DNA from: Arthrobacter zhaoxinii
Lineage (GTDB): Bacteria > Actinomycetota > Actinomycetes > Actinomycetales > Micrococcaceae
Assembly: GCF_025244925.1 (NCBI RefSeq)
Contig: NZ_CP104275.1
Coordinates: 248,001-312,000, forward strand
Direction of reading: 5' to 3'
DNA: 64,000 nt
In this document: one piece after another, positions 8,455 through 17,835 of the stretch
Numbering within the stretch: the first letter of the stretch is position 1
Layout of the letters: each line of letters starts with the position of its first letter
Translations under genes and position numbers: made by a program
The notes under the pieces: model-generated
What the model was told of the DNA's origin: nothing
The model's input: only the letters and a program-made list of their open reading frames with translations
Database searches by the model: none

Positions 8455-10173
8455 ATGCCCACGATCGCCGAGACCGTCGTCCACAACCTCGCCGCCAACG
8501 GGATCCAGCGGATCTGGGGAGTTCCCGGCGATTCCCTGAATGCGGTGACCGAGGCCATCCGCCGGGAGAAGGGCATCGAGTGGATGCTCGCCCGGCATGA
8601 GGAGGAGGCCGCGTTCGCTGCCGCCGGAGAGGCGGCGCTGACGGGCGAGCTCGCGGTGTGCGCGGGCAGCTGCGGCCCCGGCAACATGCACCTCATCAAC
8701 GGGCTCTACGACGCGCACCGAAGCCGGGTTCCCGTGCTCGCAATCGCATCACACATCCCGAGCGACGAGATCGGCAGCCAGTACTTCCAGGAGACCCGGC
8801 CCACCGAACTGTTCCGCGACTGCACGGTCTTCTGCGAGATGGTCCTGAGCCCTGAGCAGATGCCGCGGCTGCTGGAGATCGCCATGCGGACGGCCATCGA
8901 GAAGAGGGGCGTTGCGGTGCTCGTGATGGCGGGGGACACCGCACTGGAAGACGCCGCGGACGAGCGCGTCTTCACGGTCCGCCGCACCGACCCGGTCACC
9001 GTGCCCTCCCCGGCGGAGCTGCAGGAGGCCGCCGCCACGCTGAACTCCTGTGGGAACGTGACCATCCTCGCGGGCGCCGGCGTGGAGGGGGCGCGCGAGG
9101 AGGTCCTTGCCCTCGCCGACGCGCTGGGAGCACCGATCGTGCATGCTCTCCGCGGCAAGGAGGTCATCGAGCACGACAACCCGTTCGACGTCGGCATGAC
9201 CGGGCTCCTCGGCTTCGCGTCGGGCTACCGGGCGATGGAGGACTGCGACGCGCTGCTGATGCTGGGCACCGACTTCCCGTACCAGCAGTTCTACCCGAAG
9301 AAGGCGAAGATTCTGCAGGTCGACATCCGGGGCGAGCAGCTCGGCCGCCGCGTGCCGCTCACCCAGGGCATGGTCGGCGGGGTGCGTGCGACGGCGGCGG
9401 CGCTGCTGCCGCTGCTCGAGCGGAAGTCGAGCCGCACCCACCTCGAGAAGTCGCTTGACCACTACCGCCGCACCCGCGCGCAGCTCGACGACCTCGAGAA
9501 GCAGGGCCCGGGCACCATTCACCCGCAGCACCTCGCCCACCTGATCGACAAGCTCGCCGCCGACGACGCGGTCTTCCTGCCCGACGTCGGCACTCCGGTC
9601 ATCTGGGCGTCCCGGCACCTGCACATCGGCGCGCGACGGCGGCTGATCGGCTCCTTCTGGCACGGCACCATGGCGGCGGCGACCCCGCTCGGCATGGGCG
9701 TCCAGGCGGTGGACCGGAAGCGGCAGGTAGTGGTCCTTGCCGGCGACGGCGGCCTCGCGATGATGCTCGGTGAGCTGCTGACGGTGGTGCAGCATCGGCT
9801 GCCGATCAAGATCGTGGTGTTCGACAACGCGGCGCTCAGCTTCGTCGAGGTGGAGATGAAGGCGGCGGGGATCGTCAACTTCGGCACCGGGCTCGAGAAC
9901 CCGGACTTCGGTGCGGTGGCGCAGGCGGTGGGGATGCACGGCGAGAGCGTGAAGCGCCCGGAGGACCTTGAGGGCGCCCTGCGCCGTGCGTTCGCGTACG
10001 ACGGCCCCGCGCTCGTCTCAGTCGCGGTGGAGCGGCAGGAGCTCTCCATGCCGCCGAAGATTGAGGCGAAGCAGGCCACGGGCTTTGCGGTCTACGCGAT
10101 GCGTACGGTGCTCGCCGGGAACGGCCGAGAGCTCATCGACCTGGCAAAGGCCAACGCGCGCCAGCTGCTCTGA
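8455..10173 (+). CDS. poxB: Pyruvate dehydrogenase (quinone), PoxB-type
   Basis: The 572-residue product has the length and layout of PoxB: an N-terminal thiamine-diphosphate PYR domain (HEEEAAFAAAGEAALTGE with the catalytic Glu), a central FAD-binding domain, and a C-terminal PP domain with the cofactor motif AGDGGLAMMLGE...FDN near residue 425. It oxidises pyruvate to acetate and CO2 and passes electrons to the membrane quinone pool, typically in stationary phase or under low TCA flux. The ATG at 8455 follows AAAGGAG at 8444-8450; an earlier GTG does not. It stands alone on the plus strand, convergent with the polyol operon. The downstream 34-base gap contains no obvious terminator. Confidence 0.92.
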   Translation: MPTIAETVVHNLAANGIQRIWGVPGDSLNAVTEAIRREKGIEWMLARHEEEAAFAAAGEAALTGELAVCAGSCGPGNMHLINGLYDAHRSRVPVLAIASHIPSDEIGSQYFQETRPTELFRDCTVFCEMVLSPEQMPRLLEIAMRTAIEKRGVAVLVMAGDTALEDAADERVFTVRRTDPVTVPSPAELQEAAATLNSCGNVTILAGAGVEGAREEVLALADALGAPIVHALRGKEVIEHDNPFDVGMTGLLGFASGYRAMEDCDALLMLGTDFPYQQFYPKKAKILQVDIRGEQLGRRVPLTQGMVGGVRATAAALLPLLERKSSRTHLEKSLDHYRRTRAQLDDLEKQGPGTIHPQHLAHLIDKLAADDAVFLPDVGTPVIWASRHLHIGARRRLIGSFWHGTMAAATPLGMGVQAVDRKRQVVVLAGDGGLAMMLGELLTVVQHRLPIKIVVFDNAALSFVEVEMKAAGIVNFGTGLENPDFGAVAQAVGMHGESVKRPEDLEGALRRAFAYDGPALVSVAVERQELSMPPKIEAKQATGFAVYAMRTVLAGNGRELIDLAKANARQLL

Positions 10174-10207
10174 GGCCTGCGCTTGCCTGGGCGGATGCGC
10201 GTCTTCA

Positions 10208-11098
10208 CTAGCTATTTTGCAGCGACACCCCACCGTCAGCAGCAACAGCCTTGATGAGTGCTGAAGCGTTCTCCTCAGACCAGCCAGCTTCAATGGCGGC
10301 GTCGATGTAGCCTGCCGCAGCGTCAACACTCGGCACTGGGGCCGCCAGAGTCTTCGCAAAGCTCTGGATCAGACGAGCGTCTTTCTGCATCAGCTTGAGG
10401 GCGAAGGACGGCGAATAGTCGCCGGCTAGAACCGTCGCGCCAACACCGTCGAAGATCGGAGAGCGGAAGTCCGTGACCTTAAGAACATCAAGCACTTTAG
10501 ACAGGTCGAGCCCCGCGCTCTTGGCGAGGGTGAGCGACTCCCCGAGAGCTAGGAGCTGTGCGGCGACAACAAGGTTGCCAACCAGCTTCATGCGTACCCC
10601 ACATCCACCGGGTCCTATATGGTGTACCGTCTCGCTGATCGGTTCGAGTACGGGCAGCGACTGTGAAACCGTGTCCTCCTCGCCGCCAACCACGATCCAC
10701 AGGCCGCCCGCAGCTGCTTCGCCCTTAGAACCGAAAACCGGGGCGTCGAGGAAACGAACTCCGCGAGCTTCGAACGCGTCACGCTCTTCAGCGCTGACCT
10801 CCGGGCTGATGGTGGACAGATCTATGACGATTGATGTGTCACTGACTTCTGACGCAAGCCCGTCTTCGGCTAGGACAACCTGACGCACGGCAGTGTCGTC
10901 ACTCAAGCAATACATAACGAAATCTGCACCACGGACTGCCTCCGCGATCGTTGGCGCAGATTTGGCACCAGCGACGACGGCTTCGTCGACGCCGTTAGCG
11001 GAGCGGTTCCAGACAGTAACGTCATGACCGACCGAGAGAAGATTTTTGACCATGCCGAGACCCATGGTGCCGAGGCCGAGATAGCTAATGCGTGTCAC
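10208..11098 (-). CDS. NAD(P)-dependent oxidoreductase, 3-hydroxyisobutyrate dehydrogenase family
   Basis: This 296-residue beta-hydroxyacid dehydrogenase has the N-terminal Rossmann motif LGLGTMGLGMVKN, the substrate-binding FLDAPVFGSKGEAAAG segment, and the catalytic-lysine helix GCGVRMKLVGNLV. The family includes 3-hydroxyisobutyrate, tartronate-semialdehyde and L-threonate dehydrogenases. It is the last gene of the polyol operon; its GTG start overlaps the DhaL stop (GTGA). The context argues for a role on a hydroxy-acid or sugar-acid intermediate, but the true substrate cannot be read from sequence. Confidence 0.85.
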   Translation of the reverse strand: MTRISYLGLGTMGLGMVKNLLSVGHDVTVWNRSANGVDEAVVAGAKSAPTIAEAVRGADFVMYCLSDDTAVRQVVLAEDGLASEVSDTSIVIDLSTISPEVSAEERDAFEARGVRFLDAPVFGSKGEAAAGGLWIVVGGEEDTVSQSLPVLEPISETVHHIGPGGCGVRMKLVGNLVVAAQLLALGESLTLAKSAGLDLSKVLDVLKVTDFRSPIFDGVGATVLAGDYSPSFALKLMQKDARLIQSFAKTLAAPVPSVDAAAGYIDAAIEAGWSEENASALIKAVAADGGVSLQNS

Positions 11099-11745
11099 TC
11101 AGACACCTCTGCTTTCTGAACGACTCCCGCCGTTCTGTTTGTGGCTTTCCACGATTGTAGAAATCTGAGGTACCCCGTTGCGCCAGGGTCCTGCAACCCG
11201 ATGCTCCGCTCCTGGAGCCAGGATGCCCGTCCCCTGCGCGACTGCAGTTCCTTTGACGTCATAACTCCGTGCTCGGCTGCTTCGATCGCGGCGTCGAACG
11301 CCCTCTCCCGCGGATGGGTCTCAAGCAACGCTTCGGCGGCGGGGAACATTGCGTCGAGAATGGTTTTGTCTCCTACTTGGGATTTGCCGCGCTGGCTGAT
11401 CGACTCAGCAGCGACCATGGCGAAGCGCCCTACCTGTTCCGGGGCTACGGTGGGCGATTCTCCCAGCACCCGCGAGCCAGCTAAGAGTGCTCCCGCAACG
11501 AGTGCGGCCATGGTCGACGGGTTAGCATTGGCGAACGCCTTTGCGCAGGCCAACACCACCTCGCGCGGAGTGGAGCTGTCTGGAAGCGCCAGCAAGGCTT
11601 CGTCCGCGGCCGCCGTGCCTAGCGACACCGTTATTCCGAGGTCGCCGTCCCCCAGAGCTTGGTCGAGGTCGCCAAGTTCATCTGAGTAGGTGGTCAGTTG
11701 AGCAAGGCACCGACGGATTGCCGCGTTGAGCTCTTTGCCATCCAT
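11095..11745 (-). CDS. dhaL: Dihydroxyacetone kinase-type subunit DhaL (nucleotide binding)
   Basis: The 216-residue protein matches DhaL, the all-helical ADP/ATP-binding subunit. The Mg-binding acidic loop LGDLDQALGDGDLG lies near residues 24-37, and the Gly/Thr-rich lid is represented by NPSTMAALVAG and the GDKTILDAMFPA helix. It sits two bases after dhaK and overlaps the next gene by four, so stoichiometric expression with DhaK is expected. No DhaM (PTS) gene is present in the operon, so direct use of ATP as phosphoryl donor is the likely mode. Confidence 0.88.
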   Translation of the reverse strand: MDGKELNAAIRRCLAQLTTYSDELGDLDQALGDGDLGITVSLGTAAADEALLALPDSSTPREVVLACAKAFANANPSTMAALVAGALLAGSRVLGESPTVAPEQVGRFAMVAAESISQRGKSQVGDKTILDAMFPAAEALLETHPRERAFDAAIEAAEHGVMTSKELQSRRGRASWLQERSIGLQDPGATGYLRFLQSWKATNRTAGVVQKAEVSE

Positions 11746-11747
11746 GG

Positions 11748-12749
11748 TTAACCCTCCTTGAAAAATGGTGATTGTGCGGGCGCGTTGAGCAGCGCTAGGC
11801 GATCGTCATTAAGCGCGAGAAGTGAGATCGAGGCACCCGCCATTTCGAGGCTTGTGGCGTACTCTCCCACATAGTTCTTCTCAACGGTTATGCCCTTCTC
11901 TGTTAGGGCCTGGTGTACCCGACGGAAGAGGACATACAACTCCTCGAGCGGGGTCGCGCCCATACCGTTTACCAGCACGGCAACGCGGCCGCCCGATGTG
12001 AGACTCAGATCGGCGACGAGCCGATCGGTGAGCGTCTTTGCGATGTTGTCTGCTGTTTCCAGTTCGCCCCGGTGGAATCCCGGCTCGCCGTGAATGCCGA
12101 TACCGACCTCCATCTCGTCCTCACTGAGGTCGAAACTCGGCTTTCCGGTGGTGGGCAGGATAGTGGGGCGCAGACCGACTCCCATCGTGGCGGTGTGATC
12201 GATGATGTCTTCTGCGACGGCGGCGACCTGGTCGAGCGAGTCACCGCGTTCCGCTGCGGCACCTGCCGCCTTAAACGCGAACATTATCCCCGCGACACCT
12301 CGGCGATCGGCCGCCCTCTCTTTGGGCTGACTGGCAACGTCATCTCGTCCCAGGACCGTTCTCGTTTTGATGCCCTCAAGCTCAGCCATGTCGGTCGCGA
12401 GGTCGAAATTGAACACATCACCGCCGTAGTTCCCGTACAAATAGAGCACGCCCGCACTGCCGTCGACTGCCTTGGTCGCTTCGAGCACCTGGCTTGATGA
12501 TGGGGACGAGAACACGTTGCCGATAGCGACGCCGTCGAGCAGACCGTGGCCGACGTAACCCTTGAAAAGGGGAAGATGGCCAGAACCGCCACCTGTAACG
12601 ATGCCGACCTTTCCTGCCACGGGAGCGTCTGCACGCACCATTACACGCAGGTCATCCCCTGGGGTCTTCAGGAGGTCGGGGTGAGCGAGGAGGATTCCCT
12701 CCACAAACTCATCGACGAACGCGGCGGGCTCATTGATGATCTTTTTCAT
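11748..12749 (-). CDS. dhaK: Dihydroxyacetone kinase-type subunit DhaK (substrate binding)
   Basis: The 333-residue product is a DhaK subunit, which binds short-chain ketoses covalently through a histidine; that residue sits in the visible GIGIHGEPG motif. The N-terminal KKIINEPAAFVDEFVEGILLAHPD and GIVTGGGSGHLPLFKGYVG are diagnostic. I prefer the ATG at 12749, about ten bases from AAAGGAAG and matching the usual DhaK start; a GTG at 12758, which overlaps the upstream permease stop, is also possible. Embedded in an ABC import operon, it may phosphorylate a C3-C4 ketose (dihydroxyacetone, erythrulose) rather than free dihydroxyacetone alone; substrate is inference. Confidence 0.88.
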   Translation of the reverse strand: MKKIINEPAAFVDEFVEGILLAHPDLLKTPGDDLRVMVRADAPVAGKVGIVTGGGSGHLPLFKGYVGHGLLDGVAIGNVFSSPSSSQVLEATKAVDGSAGVLYLYGNYGGDVFNFDLATDMAELEGIKTRTVLGRDDVASQPKERAADRRGVAGIMFAFKAAGAAAERGDSLDQVAAVAEDIIDHTATMGVGLRPTILPTTGKPSFDLSEDEMEVGIGIHGEPGFHRGELETADNIAKTLTDRLVADLSLTSGGRVAVLVNGMGATPLEELYVLFRRVHQALTEKGITVEKNYVGEYATSLEMAGASISLLALNDDRLALLNAPAQSPFFKEG

Positions 12750-12754
12750 GACTT

Positions 12755-13903
12755 TCACGCTTCCTTTTTTAGAGCAGGGTCAGATAGGGGAGGATCGGTC
12801 GGCGCGGCATCCGTTCGCCGAGGCTCGCGTTTTGTTCGGAGTCTGCGTGAGGTGGCAACCGAGTCGAATACCATCACGGCGATAAGGATCACGCCCTGAG
12901 CGATCGAGTATTCGTACGAAGACAACCGGATGGCGGTGAATCCACTCGACACCACCTGGAGGGTGAGTGTGGCAAGCACCACGCCCAGCACGGAAGCAAA
13001 TCCGCCGGTGGGATTGGTGCCTCCAAGGATCGCGATTACGATCACCAGCAGAACGTATGACGATCCGTAGTCGGCAGAGGCCGTCCCGCTACGAGAAATG
13101 AACAGCGCCCCGGCTATCCCTGCCAGCAGGCCCGAGACGATATAGGTCTTCTGGAGCACTTGTCTGCGTGGAATTGCCGAATACTGCGCCGCAATGGAGT
13201 TTGTGCCCTCCAACTCGAGCATCCGACCAAACGCGGTGCGGTTGACGAGTATTGCGACAAGAATGGCGACAGCAACGAAGAAGATGAAGAGCACGGGGAC
13301 GTTGGCGACTGCAGCCTGCCCGAGGGAACCGAGTAGCTCGGGGGCCCCGTAAAGCGTCGAACCCCCGGTCCAGACGATGGCAAGTCCGTTGTAGATCTGC
13401 ATGGTGGCCAGTGTGGCAAGAATCGGTGTGATGCCGACCATGCTCACCAGGAAACCGTTGAGAACACCTCCCAGCACCCCCACGACGATGCCGGCGAGCA
13501 CAATCGGTACAGCCAAGCTGCTTGCCAGGGACGGATCGCTCTCCGCAACCGCCGTATGCAGGGTCGATATGGTGATCGCTGACAAGTTTGCGACCGCTAC
13601 CACCGACAGGTCGATACCGCCGGTCAGCAAAACAACCATGACTGCAATAGCGAGAATTCCAATCTCGGGCGCGGCCACGGCGATGTTCTGCAGGTTAATC
13701 GGCTTAAGAAACACGCTCGGGTTCAGGAGGGTGAAGAGGGCGAATGCCGTAACGAGTGCAATCACCATCAGACCGGCGCCGCGCTCTGCTCCGGATCCGC
13801 GGGCGAAACGCCGCGTTAGAGTGCCAAGCTGATCATTCAGCTGGCGGAGTGAACCCGCATCAGCGCGGGTATCTAATGCGTGAAACCTCGTGTCGCGGCT
13901 CAT
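12755..13903 (-). CDS. Sugar ABC transporter permease 2 (RbsC-like)
   Basis: The 382-residue membrane protein belongs to the BPD_transp_2/RbsC family. After a polar N-terminal extension of about 45 residues, it has roughly nine to ten hydrophobic segments and the family signatures TGGIDLSVVAVANLSA and the cytoplasmic coupling loop with EGTNSIAAQYSAI. Its ATG overlaps the stop of permease 1 (ATGA at 13900-13903). Two different permeases, one ATPase and one binding protein imply a heterodimeric channel, as in other CUT2 importers of this type. Confidence 0.9.
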   Translation of the reverse strand: MSRDTRFHALDTRADAGSLRQLNDQLGTLTRRFARGSGAERGAGLMVIALVTAFALFTLLNPSVFLKPINLQNIAVAAPEIGILAIAVMVVLLTGGIDLSVVAVANLSAITISTLHTAVAESDPSLASSLAVPIVLAGIVVGVLGGVLNGFLVSMVGITPILATLATMQIYNGLAIVWTGGSTLYGAPELLGSLGQAAVANVPVLFIFFVAVAILVAILVNRTAFGRMLELEGTNSIAAQYSAIPRRQVLQKTYIVSGLLAGIAGALFISRSGTASADYGSSYVLLVIVIAILGGTNPTGGFASVLGVVLATLTLQVVSSGFTAIRLSSYEYSIAQGVILIAVMVFDSVATSRRLRTKREPRRTDAAPTDPPLSDPALKKEA

Positions 13904-14937
13904 GCGATCACCTTCTTTTGCGTGGTTTCGACGTCATCGACGACGTGAATTCGGCGGGATTTGCGACGAGCCGTTATCGCTTGAATTCCGACCCCTAGCA
14001 CCAGGAGCACACCCACGGAAGTGCGCAACCATGCGCTGGGGACGCCTACGAGAAGGAGGCTGTTTTTGATTACCTGAATGAGAACAACACCGAGGACGGT
14101 GCCAATGACCGAGCCGCGACCGCCGAAGATCGATGCCCCTCCAAGTACAACCGCTGCGATAATGTCGAGCTCTCCTCCAACCAGATCGCGGGGATTGGCG
14201 CTGCGACTCAGCACGATGTGACAGACACCGGCGATAGCTGCGAGAGCACCGACCGCGACGTAGACCCAGATCTGGGTCTGCTTGACACGGAACCCTGCAC
14301 GCCGCGCCGCCTCGGTGTCACCACCGATTGCGTAGAGGGAGCGTCCGAACATAGTTCGCTTCAGTGTCCACGCGACGAACACGCAGAGCAGAAGCACGGG
14401 GATCACCAGGACATGCAGATATGCGCGGCCGTCGCTCGTTGAGACATCTACCAGATTGCTCGTGGCAAGAGCGGCCATCGACCCTGGCAGATCTGCAAAA
14501 TAGGTTGCCCCGACGTAGGTGTACATGGCGCCGAAGAAGATGCCTTGCGTGCCTAGCGTGACAATCAAGGTCGGCAAGCTGAACCGCGCGATAACGATGC
14601 CGTTGATGAGGCCGAGAAGTGCTCCGACGAAGACAGCTATGAAGACGATGCCAAGCAACCCGGGGTCAAACCCCGTTGCCAGGCAGAAGGTAACCGTCGA
14701 GTACCCGGCAAAGATTGCAATCGCGGCGAAGGAGACGTCGATACCACCGGTGATAATTACAATCAGCACGCCGAGGGCGAAGACTATGGGCACGATTGCG
14801 CTGCGCAGGATGGAGAAGGCGGTGTTAAGGCTGAAGAAAGTAGGGTTGGCGATCGACATGGCGACCACCAGTCCGAGCAGAACAAGGGCAAGAACACCTT
14901 CATTGTTGGTGCCTCGGAGTCGGCGAAGCTGATCCAT
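13900..14937 (-). CDS. Sugar ABC transporter permease 1 (RbsC-like)
   Basis: The 345-residue permease carries the signature TGGIDVSFAAIAIFAGYS and the coupling motif with YAIGGDTEAARRAGFRV, together with about nine transmembrane segments. I place the start at ATG 14937, which forms a TGATG overlap with the stop of the ATPase gene; the much longer open frame upstream is the ATPase in another frame. It ends in a short basic cytoplasmic tail (ARRKSRRIHVVDD). It pairs with the second permease. Confidence 0.9.
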   Translation of the reverse strand: MDQLRRLRGTNNEGVLALVLLGLVVAMSIANPTFFSLNTAFSILRSAIVPIVFALGVLIVIITGGIDVSFAAIAIFAGYSTVTFCLATGFDPGLLGIVFIAVFVGALLGLINGIVIARFSLPTLIVTLGTQGIFFGAMYTYVGATYFADLPGSMAALATSNLVDVSTSDGRAYLHVLVIPVLLLCVFVAWTLKRTMFGRSLYAIGGDTEAARRAGFRVKQTQIWVYVAVGALAAIAGVCHIVLSRSANPRDLVGGELDIIAAVVLGGASIFGGRGSVIGTVLGVVLIQVIKNSLLLVGVPSAWLRTSVGVLLVLGVGIQAITARRKSRRIHVVDDVETTQKKVIA

Positions 14938-16451
14938 CAGTCCGACATCCTCTCTTGGATTGTTTCCACAGTGATCTGATTTCCCTCGAGTGTGTGGGTC
15001 AACCGCCCCTGTTTGATAACGAGGACCCGGTGGCAGGAGGCCACGAGCTCCGGGGCGTCGTCGGAGATGACAATAATTGACATTCCCTTTTCGGCTTCGG
15101 TGCGGAGTAGATGGAGAATCTCCTCCTTTGAGCCGATGTCGACACCTACGGTTGGGCCATTGAGCATCAGCACAACTGGCGAGGTCGCGAGCCACTTCGC
15201 CAAAACCACGCGTTGTGCGTTTCCACCGGAGAGAGTGCGTACCGGTGCGTCGGCATTCGGGGCGCTGATCTTAAGTCCTGTGAAGTATTTGCTGATCGTC
15301 GAAGCAATTCGCGGCCGGCTGAGAATGCCCCATCGGGAGCGGTGCGCTGGAAGAGAGCCAGCGATGATGTTGTCAGCGACCGACTTCTCTAGGAAAAGTC
15401 CCTGCGTGAGACGATCCTCTGGCACGTAGCCGATGCCCGCTGCCACCGCGTCCTTGATGGAGCGGATTTGAACCCTCTTGCCCGCGACGCTTACCTCGCC
15501 CTCTTCGGCCGGGGTGACTCCGAAGAGCGATTCGGCAATTTCTGTGCGCCCGGAACCAAGGAGACCAGTCACCCCGAGGATTTCACCACGACGGAGGCTG
15601 AACGATATGTGGCGGTAGGCGCCTGGCAGGGACAGGTTCTTCACCTCAAGGGCAAGCGGCGCGGTTGGGTCGAGGTCACCTATGAGCCGTGACCCATCGA
15701 CCTCGCGCCCGGTCATGTGTCGCGAAATAGATCGTTGGTCAAATTCGGATGTGAGCCCACTCACCACTCTGCGTCCTGACCGCATGATGGTCAGGCGCTG
15801 AGAGATTGCGAGAACCTCCTCCAGCTTGTGAGACACAAACATTAGGGCAACACCCCGGGCTCTCAGCCGATTGACGAGGGCGAAGAGTCGCGCGACCTCG
15901 CTATGGGTGAGTGCCGTGGTCGGCTCGTCCATGATTATCGCCCGAGCGTCGTTTACCAATGCCCGGCAAATGGCTGTGAGCTGCTTATCGGCGACCGACA
16001 GCTCGCTCACCTCCGCGTTTAGATCGAGATCGAGATCCAACTCGCGTAAAATTTCATCCGCCTTCGGGCGCACAGCGGCGGGCGAATATAGACGACGCTT
16101 CCCCGCAACCTCCGCCGTCAGCACTATGTTCTCTGCGACCGTCAGGTTGGGAAAGAGTGAGAAATCCTGATAGATGACTTGGACGCCGCCGCGGATGGCA
16201 GCAATCGCGTCGACGTGGTCGTGGGCGACACCGTCGATGACGATCTCGCCGCTGTCGGGACGCTCGGCCCCGGAAATGATCTTGATTAACGTCGACTTGC
16301 CGCACCCATTTTCACCCGCTAGGCAGTGAACCTCGCCAGGGATCAGATCAATAGACACATCTATGAGGGCAGGAACGCCCCCAAACCTCTTAGAAATCCC
16401 ACGTGCTGAGACAAAGGGTGCGGTCTCTACGCTTATTGGAATAGAACTCAC
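14937..16451 (-). CDS. Sugar ABC transporter ATPase, tandem-domain (RbsA-like)
   Basis: The 504-residue protein has two fused nucleotide-binding domains. Domain 1 has Walker A GENGCGKST, a signature region around LSVADKQLTAICRAL, and an intact Walker B IIMDEPTTALT. Domain 2 has GLLGSGRTE, the signature LSGGNAQRVVLAKWLA, and a degenerate Walker B (LMLNGPTVGVD, with Asp-Glu replaced by Asn-Gly), so only one site is expected to hydrolyse ATP efficiently. GTG 16451 was chosen because it follows AAAGGTAG at a proper distance and starts just before the first beta strand; the open frame extends 45 codons upstream without support. It energises import by the neighbouring permeases. Confidence 0.92.
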   Translation of the reverse strand: MSSIPISVETAPFVSARGISKRFGGVPALIDVSIDLIPGEVHCLAGENGCGKSTLIKIISGAERPDSGEIVIDGVAHDHVDAIAAIRGGVQVIYQDFSLFPNLTVAENIVLTAEVAGKRRLYSPAAVRPKADEILRELDLDLDLNAEVSELSVADKQLTAICRALVNDARAIIMDEPTTALTHSEVARLFALVNRLRARGVALMFVSHKLEEVLAISQRLTIMRSGRRVVSGLTSEFDQRSISRHMTGREVDGSRLIGDLDPTAPLALEVKNLSLPGAYRHISFSLRRGEILGVTGLLGSGRTEIAESLFGVTPAEEGEVSVAGKRVQIRSIKDAVAAGIGYVPEDRLTQGLFLEKSVADNIIAGSLPAHRSRWGILSRPRIASTISKYFTGLKISAPNADAPVRTLSGGNAQRVVLAKWLATSPVVLMLNGPTVGVDIGSKEEILHLLRTEAEKGMSIIVISDDAPELVASCHRVLVIKQGRLTHTLEGNQITVETIQERMSD

Positions 16452-16521
16452 AGAACTACCTTTCGTGGACGAGCGCCGGGACGCGCAGCTTCTGAGCGTC
16501 CCGGCTTCGCGCCCTGGAAGT

Positions 16522-17568
16522 TTAGAAGTCGTACTGAGCTGCGGTTTCCGCGTCAGCGGCGACTGAGGCCTCACCGACAAAAACATTGTCGAAGTTCTCT
16601 AGAGGCTTCAGAGAGTTATAGCCCTCGATTCCGAGGTCGGTGCCCTCCTCGATGGTTCCGCCGTCGGCAAGAATCTGCGCAATAGCGAGTTGGGCCTCAC
16701 CCGCTAGAGCCGGATCCCAGAAGAAAATCTTGTCAATTGAGCCGTCGGCAAGATATTGGTTTGCAACCGAGGGAATGGAGGTCCCCATCACGCAAACCTC
16801 GTCTTCAAGCCCTGCTTCCTGAACCGCACGGGCGATTCCCGGGACGTCGTTCCCCGCAGAGCCTTGGAATCCCTTGATGGACGGGTACTTAGCCAGGACC
16901 TCTTTCGCCCGTTCGTAAGCCGTGCCCTGATCGTCAGTGCTCTCGATCGGCGTCTCAACACGCTTCATGTCCGGGAACTGTTCCAGCTGGTTGTCATACG
17001 CTGCGCTGACCCATTCCATATGCGTTTTGGCTGTGAGGCCCCCTACGAACTGCACGTACTCGCCGGTGCCGCCCATGCACTCTCCGAGATTGTCCATAAT
17101 CTCGGAACCGTAGGACGCGTTGTCGAACGCCTCGATATCGATGTCGGCATTGGTGATACCGCTCGCTTCATGGGCGACAACTATGATCCCTTGGTCCCGG
17201 GCCTGCTTAAGCACGGACTCAAGAGCCTCAGGCGAATTAGGCACGACAGTGATGGCGGTCGGCTGCTGGGCGATAAGGTCTCGCACAATCTGGACCTGTT
17301 TCTCAGGGCTGACGTCGTCAGCACCTTCCTGACGGGCGTCAATGCCGGTGCGCTCGGCGAAGGCATCGACACCGACCGCCATACGTTGGAACCACGGGAT
17401 GGTCTGTGCCTTAACGACGGTGACCATCGACATGTCTTCGGCGGCCTGCCCGCCAGCGGAGTCACCACTGGAGTCGTCGCCTACATCGCCTACGGACGAA
17501 CAACCAGTCAGTGCGATGGTGGTCCCGAGCAGGAGCGCCGCGCTCCTTACAAAGTATTTGCGATTCAT
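16522..17568 (-). CDS. Sugar/polyol ABC transporter substrate-binding lipoprotein
   Basis: This 348-residue type I periplasmic-binding-fold protein is the first gene of the import operon. It starts with a lipoprotein signal (basic MNRKYFVR, hydrophobic core, lipobox LTGC near residue 23), then a Ser/Gly/Asp linker and two alpha/beta lobes with VVPNSPEALESVLKQARDQG, typical of the LsrB/RhaS branch of sugar-binding proteins. The ATG follows GGAGT. The ligand is not deducible; a small polyol or ketose fits the kinase genes downstream. Confidence 0.9.
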   Translation of the reverse strand: MNRKYFVRSAALLLGTTIALTGCSSVGDVGDDSSGDSAGGQAAEDMSMVTVVKAQTIPWFQRMAVGVDAFAERTGIDARQEGADDVSPEKQVQIVRDLIAQQPTAITVVPNSPEALESVLKQARDQGIIVVAHEASGITNADIDIEAFDNASYGSEIMDNLGECMGGTGEYVQFVGGLTAKTHMEWVSAAYDNQLEQFPDMKRVETPIESTDDQGTAYERAKEVLAKYPSIKGFQGSAGNDVPGIARAVQEAGLEDEVCVMGTSIPSVANQYLADGSIDKIFFWDPALAGEAQLAIAQILADGGTIEEGTDLGIEGYNSLKPLENFDNVFVGEASVAADAETAAQYDF

Positions 17569-17681
17569 TTCGTTTACTCCTTTGTGAACGATGCAGGCTG
17601 AACGATGAAGAGCGACGCGTAGCGGTGCTGATGCGCTGGTCTGCGCTGAGGCTATCCACGTGGGAATGGTGAGTCAAGCAT

Positions 17682-17703
17682 TATGCGCAACATTTTGCGC
17701 GTA
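17682..17703. promoter_or_regulatory. Operator site 1 for the DeoR regulator
   Basis: TATGCGCA and TGCGCGTA are separated by six bases, an inverted repeat with one mismatch. The same arm and the same six-base spacer occur at 17836-17857. The site lies about 115 bases upstream of the binding-protein start. A lone half-site (CGCGCATT, 17726-17733) lies between the two. Confidence 0.7.
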
Positions 17704-17835
17704 GGTACGCACCTGTTTGTGAAAACGCGCATTTCTAATCGTTTGGCAGCTCAAACCTCCTGCTTTGGGGCACTGGTGAGCAGCAGCATCACTAGTGTCG
17801 TCTATCGGCGGAATTGAGCTGCTTCGAAAAACGGT

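Noticed and set aside
8749..9939. 396-codon minus-strand frame inside poxB
   Set aside because: His/Arg-rich shadow; the plus strand encodes an intact PoxB.
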